Assembly (NCBI GenBank): GCA_945637225.1
Contig: CALZDE010000025.1
Location: 1-15,301 of the forward strand
Length of the DNA: 15,301 nt
Origin: an uncultured Selenomonadaceae bacterium
GTDB lineage: Bacteria; Bacillota; Negativicutes; Selenomonadales; Selenomonadaceae
Direction: 5' to 3'
Position 1 is the stretch's first letter. Each line of letters begins with the position of its first letter. The position numbers and the translations under genes were made by a program. Shown here piece after piece: positions 1 through 8,276 of this stretch. The notes beneath the pieces are model-generated. The model saw only the letters and a list, made by a program, of their open reading frames with translations. It was not told the DNA's origin and made no database searches.

Positions 1-3000
1 TTCATCTAAATGCTCTGCACCAAAAGTAAGTTCCAGCCACGCAACAAAGAGTGATGTGATATCATCATCAAGGTAATTATCAGTACAGATAGGAAGTATG
101 GAATCTGCGTTTGGAATACCTCTTGCTATCTCTTCTGTGGTATATGCCTCCATAGCCTCCTGCCACCCGTCCCCGCCTGCGTAAATCAAGCCTTCCTTGT
201 GGGTACTGTAGCGGCCAAACATACAGCCTACTGCATAGGAAATGAGGTTCTTCACCACATCTTCACGTGTCAGCACGTAGTTATTACCCTTGAAGGATTC
301 TGGAATATCTTCCTTGGTGTTGAAAACGCTGGCAATGGTAACATCTTTGTCTGCTACCTCTGGAGTAAGCTCGTCCTGCAAACCGTAGATATCAATGAAT
401 ATACGGTTAAGTTCTTCTTCGTTTTTCTTTAGCCGTCTGAACATCTGATTAGAACTGGATTTATAATTGCTATAGCATTCTTTGATGGTTTTACATGGTT
501 CTACCTCTGAGCCTGCGATGGGAACATTCAGCACTGCTATGCTATTATCCTTCATCAGAGCTATACCTCGTGGACCGATCTGATAGGCTGCTACTAATGG
601 ATTAGATTTGAAGTCCCATGAAGTTTCAAAGGTGTCCCAGTCTGCACGAGAAAGAGCGATGTTATCCTTTACCAAATCTTTAACTATATTAGATACTTCT
701 ATTTGTGATATAAATGGCAACTGACCTATTACTCCACAACTAAAATTAATTGTCGGATTTATCACTGCTAAATAGGTATCTGCTACCCTAGAATTCATTA
801 ATCCCAATACAAAATAGTCTATACCACCTTTAAAGTATAAACAATTGGATGCTGTATCTACAACATAATTATTGTAAAATAGACGAGCCGAAAATTTCCC
901 TGAACTTACTAATGTCCATGAGATATGTGGTTTGAAAAAAAATTGTGAGTTTCTTACAGCAGCTTTAGGATGTGTTTTTATTTCTTGTCCTTCATTTTCC
1001 CACAATATAACATGGTGGTGATTTCCATACCACCTGTTATAAGTTCCACCTTTATCTGCAATTGCCCATTTATATCCACCACTAATAAATGTTGCTTTAC
1101 AATTTTCAAACGCAATTTTTTTATTTGCTACTTCATACCAATATCGTATAAATCGTTCCCCATCTCCAGTTGACATACCAAATTTAGGATAAAACTCATC
1201 TTCTATTTTTATGTTTGAAAAATTAGCAATAAACTTATCACTTACCCAATATGCAACAGGACTTCCAGGTATTTTTGCAAAATTTTCCTGCTTAGCAGTG
1301 TGTTTTCCTTTTCCTTCAAAGAACCATTCTTTCTTTGTTTCAATACTATCTACTGCGCCCTGCTTATCAAAAATTCTTCGATAACTGCCAACATAATTTT
1401 CTATACGTTTTTTTCCAATAACAAAACTAGTTGTACCAAAATCAGAGCCGAATACTCCTCGACCTAGATGTAACATACTTGTATAAGTATTATCATGCAA
1501 AATATTAGCTCGTAATTTTTCGTAGCTTGACAAGAACATCCATACAGGTATGTTAATCATGGACATATAGCCATTTTCTTTTAGCATACCTATAGTTTTC
1601 TCCATGCAAACAGTACTCATATCGCCTTTACTGTCAGGATAATATTTTTTGGTATATGAAGACAACTTTGGTGCCATGTTACTAGCTCCCATATAGGGCG
1701 GATTCGTCACGCACACATCATATTTCTGGCTCATGACCTTAGCCTGCTTAGCTAAATCCACAATTCCCTTGCCCCAGTTTCGTACAAAGCCTTCAAGGAA
1801 CAAGTCACTTGTTGACTGCTCCACTAGCTCCTGTATATAGGCTATCAGTCCATCATAGTTCTGTACAGGTATATCTAAGATAGAGCCATATTCTTTTGCG
1901 TCATGGAAGATGTCAATTACTTCATCGGCAAGAGCTATCATCTCTCCATCAAAGGTAATCTGTGTTTCGTCTACATGGGCAGCTCCTAGCATATCACTCC
2001 AATTCTGCATACCATTGCTTTCCTCGATAGCATACACATGTGGCTCTGCTCCTCTGGTGAAGAATCTAGGGTCGTACTGTCTGCCTTTCATCATGATAGC
2101 AAAATAAGCCAGCTGAAATGCTCGCTGGTCAATATCAAGTCCGTACAGATTATTGGTAATGATGGATTTTACAGCTTCACGTCTATTTACGCCATACTTA
2201 CTATAAATTTCCATAAGGACATCAAAAGCATACACCAAGATATGACCACTGCCCATACATGGGTCTATTATCTTGATGTCTTTTGGTTCTATCTTTGCTC
2301 TTTCCTTACGAAGCTCTGCCAGCTTCTCTGCAACCTCCGACTCCTGCTCTGCTTCTGCAAGATAGTATTTCCAATCATTCTGCAATTCTTCATTTGGATG
2401 ACCTTCCAGCCACAAACGCCCTAAAGAGTTCTCCACCATATAGCGGACAATCCAGTCAGGGGTAAAGAGCTGAGTTGCGGCAGGGATATTCTCCTTGCTC
2501 ACCTTGATATTTTTCTTTAGGTTCGCAAAAACCTTATCCTTTGGCTCAGTGTTATAATACTGATACAGCCAGCCGATAATCTGTACCTGATCCTGCCAGT
2601 CTGCCTTTGGAATAGTTGTCACCAGTTCATTAAGCACACTGCCCTTTTCACCACCTGCATTCTTACGAAGCAGATAATCTGGCAACAATAATTCTGTATA
2701 ATCAGTCAGCTTTTGGAATATATGGGGCAAAATGCTATTAAGGGCGTTACACTGAGTTACCAATATATATTTATACAGTTCCTCAGTTTTATTTTCTTCC
2801 TTGTAAGCTATAATCCTGCTTCTGTCTAAGCCGTCAATTTCAAGTTCTAAGGCTTCATCCAAGACCTGAGGCTTAAATATATCATATCCATCTTTTTCTG
2901 TGCCATCTGTAGATGAGAAAATATGTGTATGGCTTGGCAGATAGTTATTTACTTCCATGTATCTGAGAGCTGCAAATCTATTGAACCATGTATAGGCAAC

Positions 3001-3222
3001 TTCCTCTATTACATTCTTGTAACCTTTCGCCTGTATCTGCTCTATAAGAGCCTTACGCTGTTTCTTTTCAGTTGCTGACAAAATAATCCCGTTCACTTCA
3101 TCAGCATTTATATCACCACAGGCATCTTCACTAATTCCATACAGCAAAGCCTTCTGAGAAATTTTAGCAATCAGTTCATTTCTAGCCCAAATCGCATATT
3201 TCTTAATGGCATTTTTATCCAT
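1..3222 (-). CDS. pglX: BREX-1 adenine-specific DNA methyltransferase PglX (3' end cut by window edge)
   Basis: I see an open frame of 1074 codons without a stop, running off the left edge; family members are usually somewhat longer, so the C-terminal tail is missing. The ATG at 3222 follows a modest GAGAGGTAG site. Motifs: TQLFTPDW at residues 250-257, the SAM-binding motif DPCMGSGH at 320-327, NLYGLDIDQRAF shortly after it, and the catalytic NPPY at 507-510, as in N6-adenine (gamma-class) methyltransferases. The region after NPPY, roughly residues 535-854, should hold the target-recognition part and is strikingly AT-rich. Family knowledge: PglX methylates a short non-palindromic site to mark self DNA and is also needed for phage exclusion. 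It starts 34 bases after brxC and is surely co-transcribed with it. Identity rests on the motifs plus the brxA-brxB-brxC context. Confidence 0.96.
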   Translation of the reverse strand, partial: MDKNAIKKYAIWARNELIAKISQKALLYGISEDACGDINADEVNGIILSATEKKQRKALIEQIQAKGYKNVIEEVAYTWFNRFAALRYMEVNNYLPSHTHIFSSTDGTEKDGYDIFKPQVLDEALELEIDGLDRSRIIAYKEENKTEELYKYILVTQCNALNSILPHIFQKLTDYTELLLPDYLLRKNAGGEKGSVLNELVTTIPKADWQDQVQIIGWLYQYYNTEPKDKVFANLKKNIKVSKENIPAATQLFTPDWIVRYMVENSLGRLWLEGHPNEELQNDWKYYLAEAEQESEVAEKLAELRKERAKIEPKDIKIIDPCMGSGHILVYAFDVLMEIYSKYGVNRREAVKSIITNNLYGLDIDQRAFQLAYFAIMMKGRQYDPRFFTRGAEPHVYAIEESNGMQNWSDMLGAAHVDETQITFDGEMIALADEVIDIFHDAKEYGSILDIPVQNYDGLIAYIQELVEQSTSDLFLEGFVRNWGKGIVDLAKQAKVMSQKYDVCVTNPPYMGASNMAPKLSSYTKKYYPDSKGDMSTVCMEKTIGMLKENGYMSMINIPVWMFLSSYEKLRANILHDNTYTSMLHLGRGVFGSDFGTTSFVIGKKRIENYVGSYRRIFDKQGAVDSIETKKEWFFEGKGKHTAKQENFAKIPGSPVAYWVSDKFIANFSNIKIEDEFYPKFGMSTGDGERFIRYWYEVANKKIAFENCKATFISGGYKWAIADKGGTYNRWYGNHHHVILWENEGQEIKTHPKAAVRNSQFFFKPHISWTLVSSGKFSARLFYNNYVVDTASNCLYFKGGIDYFVLGLMNSRVADTYLAVINPTINFSCGVIGQLPFISQIEVSNIVKDLVKDNIALSRADWDTFETSWDFKSNPLVAAYQIGPRGIALMKDNSIAVLNVPIAGSEVEPCKTIKECYSNYKSSSNQMFRRLKKNEEELNRIFIDIYGLQDELTPEVADKDVTIASVFNTKEDIPESFKGNNYVLTREDVVKNLISYAVGCMFGRYSTHKEGLIYAGGDGWQEAMEAYTTEEIARGIPNADSILPICTDNYLDDDITSLFVAWLELTFGAEHLDE

Positions 3223-3256
3223 TTTAACTACCTCTCTATACCAACTACCCGCTACA

Positions 3257-6200
3257 TCAATCAATCTTTATTTCATCAAAGTTTTTCAATTGTTGAAGTA
3301 ATTTTGTTCGCAAATTCTCCACATAAACGTCAATTTCTTCTTCGTTATGCAGTATTTCTTTCTCTAGCAAAGTCATTCTGAAAAGCTTCTTCTGCTTTTT
3401 CTGTGGCTTTGGTGGCTGTGGTACAGGCCTTGGTGCAGGTTTGGCAGGTGAATTTGATTTGGGCTTTGGTGCAGGCGGAGTAATTGCCAGTTTTACCTTC
3501 TGAAGCATGTTATCCTTAAAGTTAGCAATCTGGGCTTTCATACCATCAAGCACTATCAGACTGTTACAGTGATTTATCTGCAATTTTTCATCGTTATAAT
3601 GCTGTACAGTTTCTTCTTTGCATTTTATTGCCTTTTCGTTATTAGCTGCTAATGTGAAAATTGCTTCCTGACACTGCTCAATAACGTCGGTAAGTTCAGC
3701 ACGTTTTTCATCAAGCATGGTGCCATAAATAGTCTGGAAATCCTGCATTAAACCATTCAGGCTTGGAATCATGGAATAAATCTTCTGATTCTCCCCATTG
3801 ACAGTAATCATTCTTATTTTATTAAGAACTTCATTTGCCTGCTCATTCACCTTGATATAGGCATTATCATTCTGTACCTTCTTAACCAGATATACTGCAT
3901 TATCAAAAATCTCAACTTGTGTCCTAAAGAATTCTTCTACATTCTCCAAATCTTCCTGCAAATTCCACATGTTTTCCTGATTATTGATAATTGACTTAAT
4001 AAATGCATCATTATCCATCTTACAGGAAAGAATTTCTTTTAAAACATCTTTACCTTCTTCTAAGAGATTTTTGTCTGGATATTTGTTATTAGAATATCTT
4101 ACTAGCAAACCTTCATAATGACTCAGCTGTCCTGCAAACTTATTTACAGCATACGCTACAAGGTCGTCTTCCTTATCCTTAGGAACATCCATTACACCAT
4201 AGTATTCACGCAGAAATTCGACAACTGCACGAATATTTTGCTGCGAAACAAGCTGTTTCTTGGCAATCAGGGTATTTCCGATTTCAGTCTTCTTACGAAG
4301 CATGTTAACAAGATTTGAGTTATTAGGTTTAACAGTTTCCCCAGAACGCTTAACAGTAATCTTCTGCTCATGAATCAGCATTGCCACGATACCAGCTATA
4401 TCAATCTCACGCCAGCCATAAGGCACTCTGGAGAAAAAGTCCTTGATGTCAGACATATAAGTCTTTCTTTGATTCATTGCCTGCAAATTCAGATAGTCTT
4501 CCATCTTTGCAAGTGCATTTACATTTGGTTCCATGCCAGGCATAGGTGCTGGAGCATGTCCTAGAAGAATACTGCGAATTTCATCATCAGAATCAAAATG
4601 CTTATCAATACAGCTAATCTCGGTATATACATTCTCCACCAGAATTTCTAGTGCCTGATTGATTTTCGCTTTGGCTTCACTGCCCTTAACATTCACCTTC
4701 TGACCAGCAATATAATAAGTCGCCTTTATTAAAGCCTGCTCTAAATCTTCCTTTGCCTCTTTTTCCAGTCGATTTGCCTTTTCATTATGTCCCTTGATGA
4801 TATCTCGTACAGATTCTGGAAGCTGATTTACATTTTTATGGGACACATATTCACGAATCTTCTGACTCTGCTCCAAGGATTCATAATAAGATGTTTCTGG
4901 AAGGACTATGATAATTCTATCCTGTGAAGATAACGCTAATTTTGTTTCATTTTTCTCAATAGCATCATCGGCCATGGTTCGCACATCAATGATAAGCCCA
5001 CCATTGGACAGACCGATATTATGATTATCAATCATGCGGTCAATAGAGAAAACATACTGTCCCATGCTGAATTTCTTACTACTGTAAATATCATCATAGA
5101 TAATACTGCCTACTTCACTGGCAATCTTACTGCCATCAATATTGATTAGCCTGATATCACGAGCGATTTCCTGCTCTTCATCTGTTAGGAAATTGTAAAT
5201 ATCACCTGTTTTGCCGATGTAATTCTGCGCCAGCAAGCGTTCTAAAGATTCCATAACCACCTTACGGTCATTAATCTTATCAGTGCGGATATCGTCAGCC
5301 ATAAGAATGGTAATATTATCTACGGTAGCCTTTATATCATCAATATAGCGGATTAAATAAAGAAGTTTCAATACATTTACATCACACTGTTCCAGACCAT
5401 GATGCTTATCTGCTGCATTTTGGCAACGCTCTATTACAACACGAATAGTATTGGATAAAAAACCATGTACAGTATCATAGAAAAGATGGAAAGGAACAAG
5501 TGCATTTTCATCTAGTTCCTGAACCTTCTGAGCAGCCTCCTTGAAACCAGAAAGCATGGAGCGAGCACCTACCGCCATATTAATTGCGGCATTACCAGAC
5601 TTACGAACCTGCTCAAATACTTTATGCAAAACAATGAACTGATACTTAGGGAACGGATATACATCAGCAAATTCCTTTGCCGACTCAAAACCAATCATAT
5701 CACTGGTGGAATCCATGAACTTAAACAGATTTTTAAGTACAGCATCATTTTTATTATACAATTCTTCCAGCTTATCCTGACTATCCTTCTTCTTTTTCAG
5801 AATACGCTCCTGAATTACCTCTTCTGCCGATGAAGAAGTTAATACCAGTCTTGTCTTGAAGCGGTCCCAAATCTTTGAGAACATATCCATCCGTGCCTTG
5901 ATAAGCTCATCTACCGCCTGCTGTCCAGTACATATCACCCAAACCTGTCCATGACATTTTATACCGACAGTTTCAACAATTGATTGTAAGTTTAATAATA
6001 AGTCTGTACTTTCACCAGCATACTGTCCTACTTCATCAGCCATAAATAATAGGCGGAAATCCTTTGGCTTAGACTTCACATAATTACTGATATCCTCAAC
6101 CAGTTCGTTGATACTAAATTCAGCATTATCCTTGTTCCTAATCCATTCTAACGCATCTTCCTCAGAAGTACCTAACACCTCTGACATAGCTACTGCAACA

Positions 6201-6826
6201 TATTTCTTAAAAACTTTATAATTCTTACGTGCTGAAATCCATGAAACACCTTTCTTTTCTTCAAAAACTCTACGGAATTCGTCAGTTTTTCCCTGATCAT
6301 CAATATATTTTTCTAAAGATGCAAGTTTCAAATCACTGCCATAAAAACCCAATTTATCATAGAATACCCTTGCAAATACTCTCAAAATAGCAGTCTTATC
6401 TTTGTTTACAGAACCTTTTTCATCAATATTAAACAGAATAGTTTCAGTAGGCTTTTCTACAGACTTCTGAATAGGTAAAAAATCCTCTTCATCGTCAAAT
6501 TTTTCTTTAAAATAATCTAGCACGTGCTTTTTATTGCCCTTATCATCTATAACTTCCCTGTTGTCCAAAAGATAACTCATCATTTTCAACAAGTGAGATT
6601 TACCACTGCCAAAATGACCAGACAACCATACACCTACATCATCTGTTGGACGAACAAATGAACCATAATAAAATTTGAAAAACTGTAATAAATGCTTCCT
6701 TAGCTCTTTGGTTATAACATATTCATTTACTTCCTGATATATTGCATTGGCATCATCCTGACCGACCTTGATTACGCCATTAATATTTCTATTTATATCT
6801 TTTTCAAATATATCCTTTATAATCAT
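3257..6826 (-). CDS. brxC: BREX system P-loop ATPase BrxC
   Basis: This large protein of 1189 residues is typical in length for BrxC (PglY-like), the AAA+-type ATPase of BREX. The Walker A motif is visible at residues 70-77 (GHFGSGKS), a Walker B at 259-265 (LLFMADE), and a likely sensor strand at about 295-303 (VWVICTGQQ). The remainder is helix-rich. A proline- and lysine-rich stretch at about 1117-1147 separates the main body from a short acidic/helical C-terminal tail. The start is set by AGGAG ten bases upstream of ATG. brxB ends only 17 bases before it, so translation is probably coupled. In BREX the protein acts with PglX, PglZ and BrxB in methylation and exclusion; its exact mechanical role is not settled. 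The first part of the gene is AT-rich, one sign of foreign origin. Confidence 0.96.
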   Translation of the reverse strand: MIIKDIFEKDINRNINGVIKVGQDDANAIYQEVNEYVITKELRKHLLQFFKFYYGSFVRPTDDVGVWLSGHFGSGKSHLLKMMSYLLDNREVIDDKGNKKHVLDYFKEKFDDEEDFLPIQKSVEKPTETILFNIDEKGSVNKDKTAILRVFARVFYDKLGFYGSDLKLASLEKYIDDQGKTDEFRRVFEEKKGVSWISARKNYKVFKKYVAVAMSEVLGTSEEDALEWIRNKDNAEFSINELVEDISNYVKSKPKDFRLLFMADEVGQYAGESTDLLLNLQSIVETVGIKCHGQVWVICTGQQAVDELIKARMDMFSKIWDRFKTRLVLTSSSAEEVIQERILKKKKDSQDKLEELYNKNDAVLKNLFKFMDSTSDMIGFESAKEFADVYPFPKYQFIVLHKVFEQVRKSGNAAINMAVGARSMLSGFKEAAQKVQELDENALVPFHLFYDTVHGFLSNTIRVVIERCQNAADKHHGLEQCDVNVLKLLYLIRYIDDIKATVDNITILMADDIRTDKINDRKVVMESLERLLAQNYIGKTGDIYNFLTDEEQEIARDIRLINIDGSKIASEVGSIIYDDIYSSKKFSMGQYVFSIDRMIDNHNIGLSNGGLIIDVRTMADDAIEKNETKLALSSQDRIIIVLPETSYYESLEQSQKIREYVSHKNVNQLPESVRDIIKGHNEKANRLEKEAKEDLEQALIKATYYIAGQKVNVKGSEAKAKINQALEILVENVYTEISCIDKHFDSDDEIRSILLGHAPAPMPGMEPNVNALAKMEDYLNLQAMNQRKTYMSDIKDFFSRVPYGWREIDIAGIVAMLIHEQKITVKRSGETVKPNNSNLVNMLRKKTEIGNTLIAKKQLVSQQNIRAVVEFLREYYGVMDVPKDKEDDLVAYAVNKFAGQLSHYEGLLVRYSNNKYPDKNLLEEGKDVLKEILSCKMDNDAFIKSIINNQENMWNLQEDLENVEEFFRTQVEIFDNAVYLVKKVQNDNAYIKVNEQANEVLNKIRMITVNGENQKIYSMIPSLNGLMQDFQTIYGTMLDEKRAELTDVIEQCQEAIFTLAANNEKAIKCKEETVQHYNDEKLQINHCNSLIVLDGMKAQIANFKDNMLQKVKLAITPPAPKPKSNSPAKPAPRPVPQPPKPQKKQKKLFRMTLLEKEILHNEEEIDVYVENLRTKLLQQLKNFDEIKID

Positions 6827-6843
6827 CTTTTAAACTCCTAAAA

Positions 6844-7404
6844 TTAACACAGGTTAAATGCTCTATAATATTGATTTGCTTCAAGCTTATTAAAAAGTCT
6901 GACAGTCAAACCATTGAATTTGCCGGGATAAAATACTACTATCGGTATATTACCAAAAGTCTTCTGCATTGATTCTAATACGGAATGAACTCTGACAAAA
7001 GGAAATACCTCACCTACGCCTGTAAAAATAATTAAATCACCAGGATTGTCTTGAAACTGTTCTTTCATTTCCGCTACCATAAGCTCATTATCGCCTGTGT
7101 TTTTCAAAGTATCTAAAACATTTTCTTTACCATCATCATTCTCAAATTCTGGTAATTCCTCCAATATACCATCCTTTTCACATAAGGTCATTAAAACATG
7201 AAATAGATTAAATATTATAGGCTTACACTTTAAATCCTGTCCCCTTTGAAGCTGAGATATAAAATACCGAACCGTCATCTCATCTTCTGGTTCATAGCAG
7301 AACATGCCTATATTTACTTCGTTACTCAATCCAATGCCTTTGAGAAACTCCACTGTCTGTATTTTTGTTTTTAATTTATCTAATCGTTCATTTAACGTAG
7401 ACAT
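6844..7404 (-). CDS. brxB: BREX protein BrxB (DUF1788 family)
   Basis: The product of 186 residues has the size and the opening pattern (MSTLNERLDKLKTKIQ, then GIGLSNEVNIGMFCYEPEDE) of the DUF1788 family, called BrxB. I chose the ATG at 7404 because GGGAG lies six bases upstream of it and because family members begin just here. An in-frame upstream ATG at 7431 would add nine residues without an equally good site. Further visible features are a DLIIFTGVGEVFPFVR segment near residues 123-138 and a hydrophobic IPIVVFYPG strand near the end. BrxB has no assigned enzymatic activity; published work treats it as a small core component needed for BREX function. It lies 28 bases after brxA and 17 before brxC, inside one operon. 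Confidence 0.93.
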   Translation of the reverse strand: MSTLNERLDKLKTKIQTVEFLKGIGLSNEVNIGMFCYEPEDEMTVRYFISQLQRGQDLKCKPIIFNLFHVLMTLCEKDGILEELPEFENDDGKENVLDTLKNTGDNELMVAEMKEQFQDNPGDLIIFTGVGEVFPFVRVHSVLESMQKTFGNIPIVVFYPGKFNGLTVRLFNKLEANQYYRAFNLC

Positions 7405-7432
7405 ACAAATCTCCCTTATGCGACAAATCATA

Positions 7433-8044
7433 TTACTGCAAGCAGTTAAAAGCCTTTAAAGCAATTATGTCATTATTTCTACGAATTTCCTGTTCCAAGA
7501 TATCGGATATTAATACTGGATTTAATTTTTCTGATTTATTATTGTCCAAATACTTGTTATCTACTAGCAGCTTTAATAATACCTGCTTAAGTTTAGCTAT
7601 TGTATTTTCGCTCCATGCAGCAACCAAGTCATCCTGCTCCTGAAGCTGATTGAAAAATACATTTAAGTCTGACCTGCGAAACCCCATATCAAAATTCTGA
7701 TATTTATTGCCAATAACCAAAATCATAAAATCCCATACAATACGATATTGCTTCATCATAGCATATAAACATATCTGACGAGCTACCTCTGATGATGATT
7801 CGGCAATAGCTTTTATAAGTATATCGCTGTTCATACATCGTAAGCGTGTCAAGCAGCCTCTAGCCATGCGTTTCAGACTTTTCTCTGTCTTGTACTGGTA
7901 TAAATTTTCTCTTTCGATTTTCTCCATTATCTCAGCATCACTAATACCTTCCTGCAACAACTTTGCTGTAATTCTCATTTCATAGAATAGGAACTGTTCT
8001 CTTGTGAAAGCTCCATTATACTTCCATTCATTGTTAGCTATCAT
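7433..8044 (-). CDS. brxA: BREX protein BrxA (DUF1819 family)
   Basis: The product resembles the DUF1819/BrxA family, described as a small, NusB-like helical, nucleic-acid-binding protein. The N-terminal pattern GAFTREQFLFYEMRITAKLL, then a glycine and an acidic helix ending in ENLYQYKTEKSLKRMARG, is typical. I prefer the ATG at 8044 (203 residues): an AAAGGG sequence precedes it, and a TATAAT element at 8117-8122 would start the RNA at about 8110, leaving no leader for the in-frame ATGs at 8104 or 8098 (223 or 221 residues). This is the first gene of the BREX operon, as in type 1 systems. The gene is very AT-rich (13 G or C in the 60 bases 7501-7560), unlike metK next door. The family call comes from size, pattern and position, not from a search. 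Confidence 0.9.
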   Translation of the reverse strand: MIANNEWKYNGAFTREQFLFYEMRITAKLLQEGISDAEIMEKIERENLYQYKTEKSLKRMARGCLTRLRCMNSDILIKAIAESSSEVARQICLYAMMKQYRIVWDFMILVIGNKYQNFDMGFRRSDLNVFFNQLQEQDDLVAAWSENTIAKLKQVLLKLLVDNKYLDNNKSEKLNPVLISDILEQEIRRNNDIIALKAFNCLQ

Positions 8045-8116
8045 AATACCCTTTTCTTTATCACATATCTTATTTTGCAACATACGCAATCTTACCATCA
8101 GCATACAGGTTCTTTC

Positions 8117-8122
8117 ATTATA
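8117..8122 (-). promoter_or_regulatory. Probable -10 element of the BREX operon promoter
   Basis: A perfect TATAAT on the minus strand sits just downstream of the metK terminator and upstream of brxA. No good -35 hexamer stands 16 to 18 bases upstream (the sequence there is close to TAGTAT), so the promoter may be weak or need an activator. Transcription would begin near 8110, which supports the brxA start at 8044. Confidence 0.5.
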
Positions 8123-8184
8123 TCATATTTTTGCTTTTAATACTATCGTTTTTTGTTTACAATAACTATAAACATTCTACATAC

Positions 8185-8219
8185 AAAAAGAGCCTACCTA
8201 AAAATAGATACGCTCTTTT
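8185..8219 (-). terminator. Intrinsic terminator of metK
   Basis: On the minus strand AAAAGAGC (8219-8212) pairs with GCTCTTTT (8193-8186). An inner helix TATCT/AGGTA, with one G-U pair and a loop of about six U-rich bases, extends the stem, and a T run follows. It stands about 60 bases after the metK stop. Because the stem is flanked by A and T runs, it could also work on the plus strand, but no plus-strand gene needs it. It separates metK from the BREX operon. Confidence 0.85.
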
Positions 8220-8276
8220 CCACGATATATCAAACCAACGGGCGAATGTCAGTTTATGTATACATTAAATAAATTA

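Noticed and set aside
2038..2424. Plus-strand open frame of 128 codons
   Set aside because: It is antisense to pglX across the SAM-binding motif region, whose conserved residues fix the coding strand.
8256..8265. Perfect palindrome ATGTATACAT just after metK
   Set aside because: Ten-base AT-rich palindromes are common by chance; it lies in the 3' untranslated stretch before the terminator with no promoter nearby.
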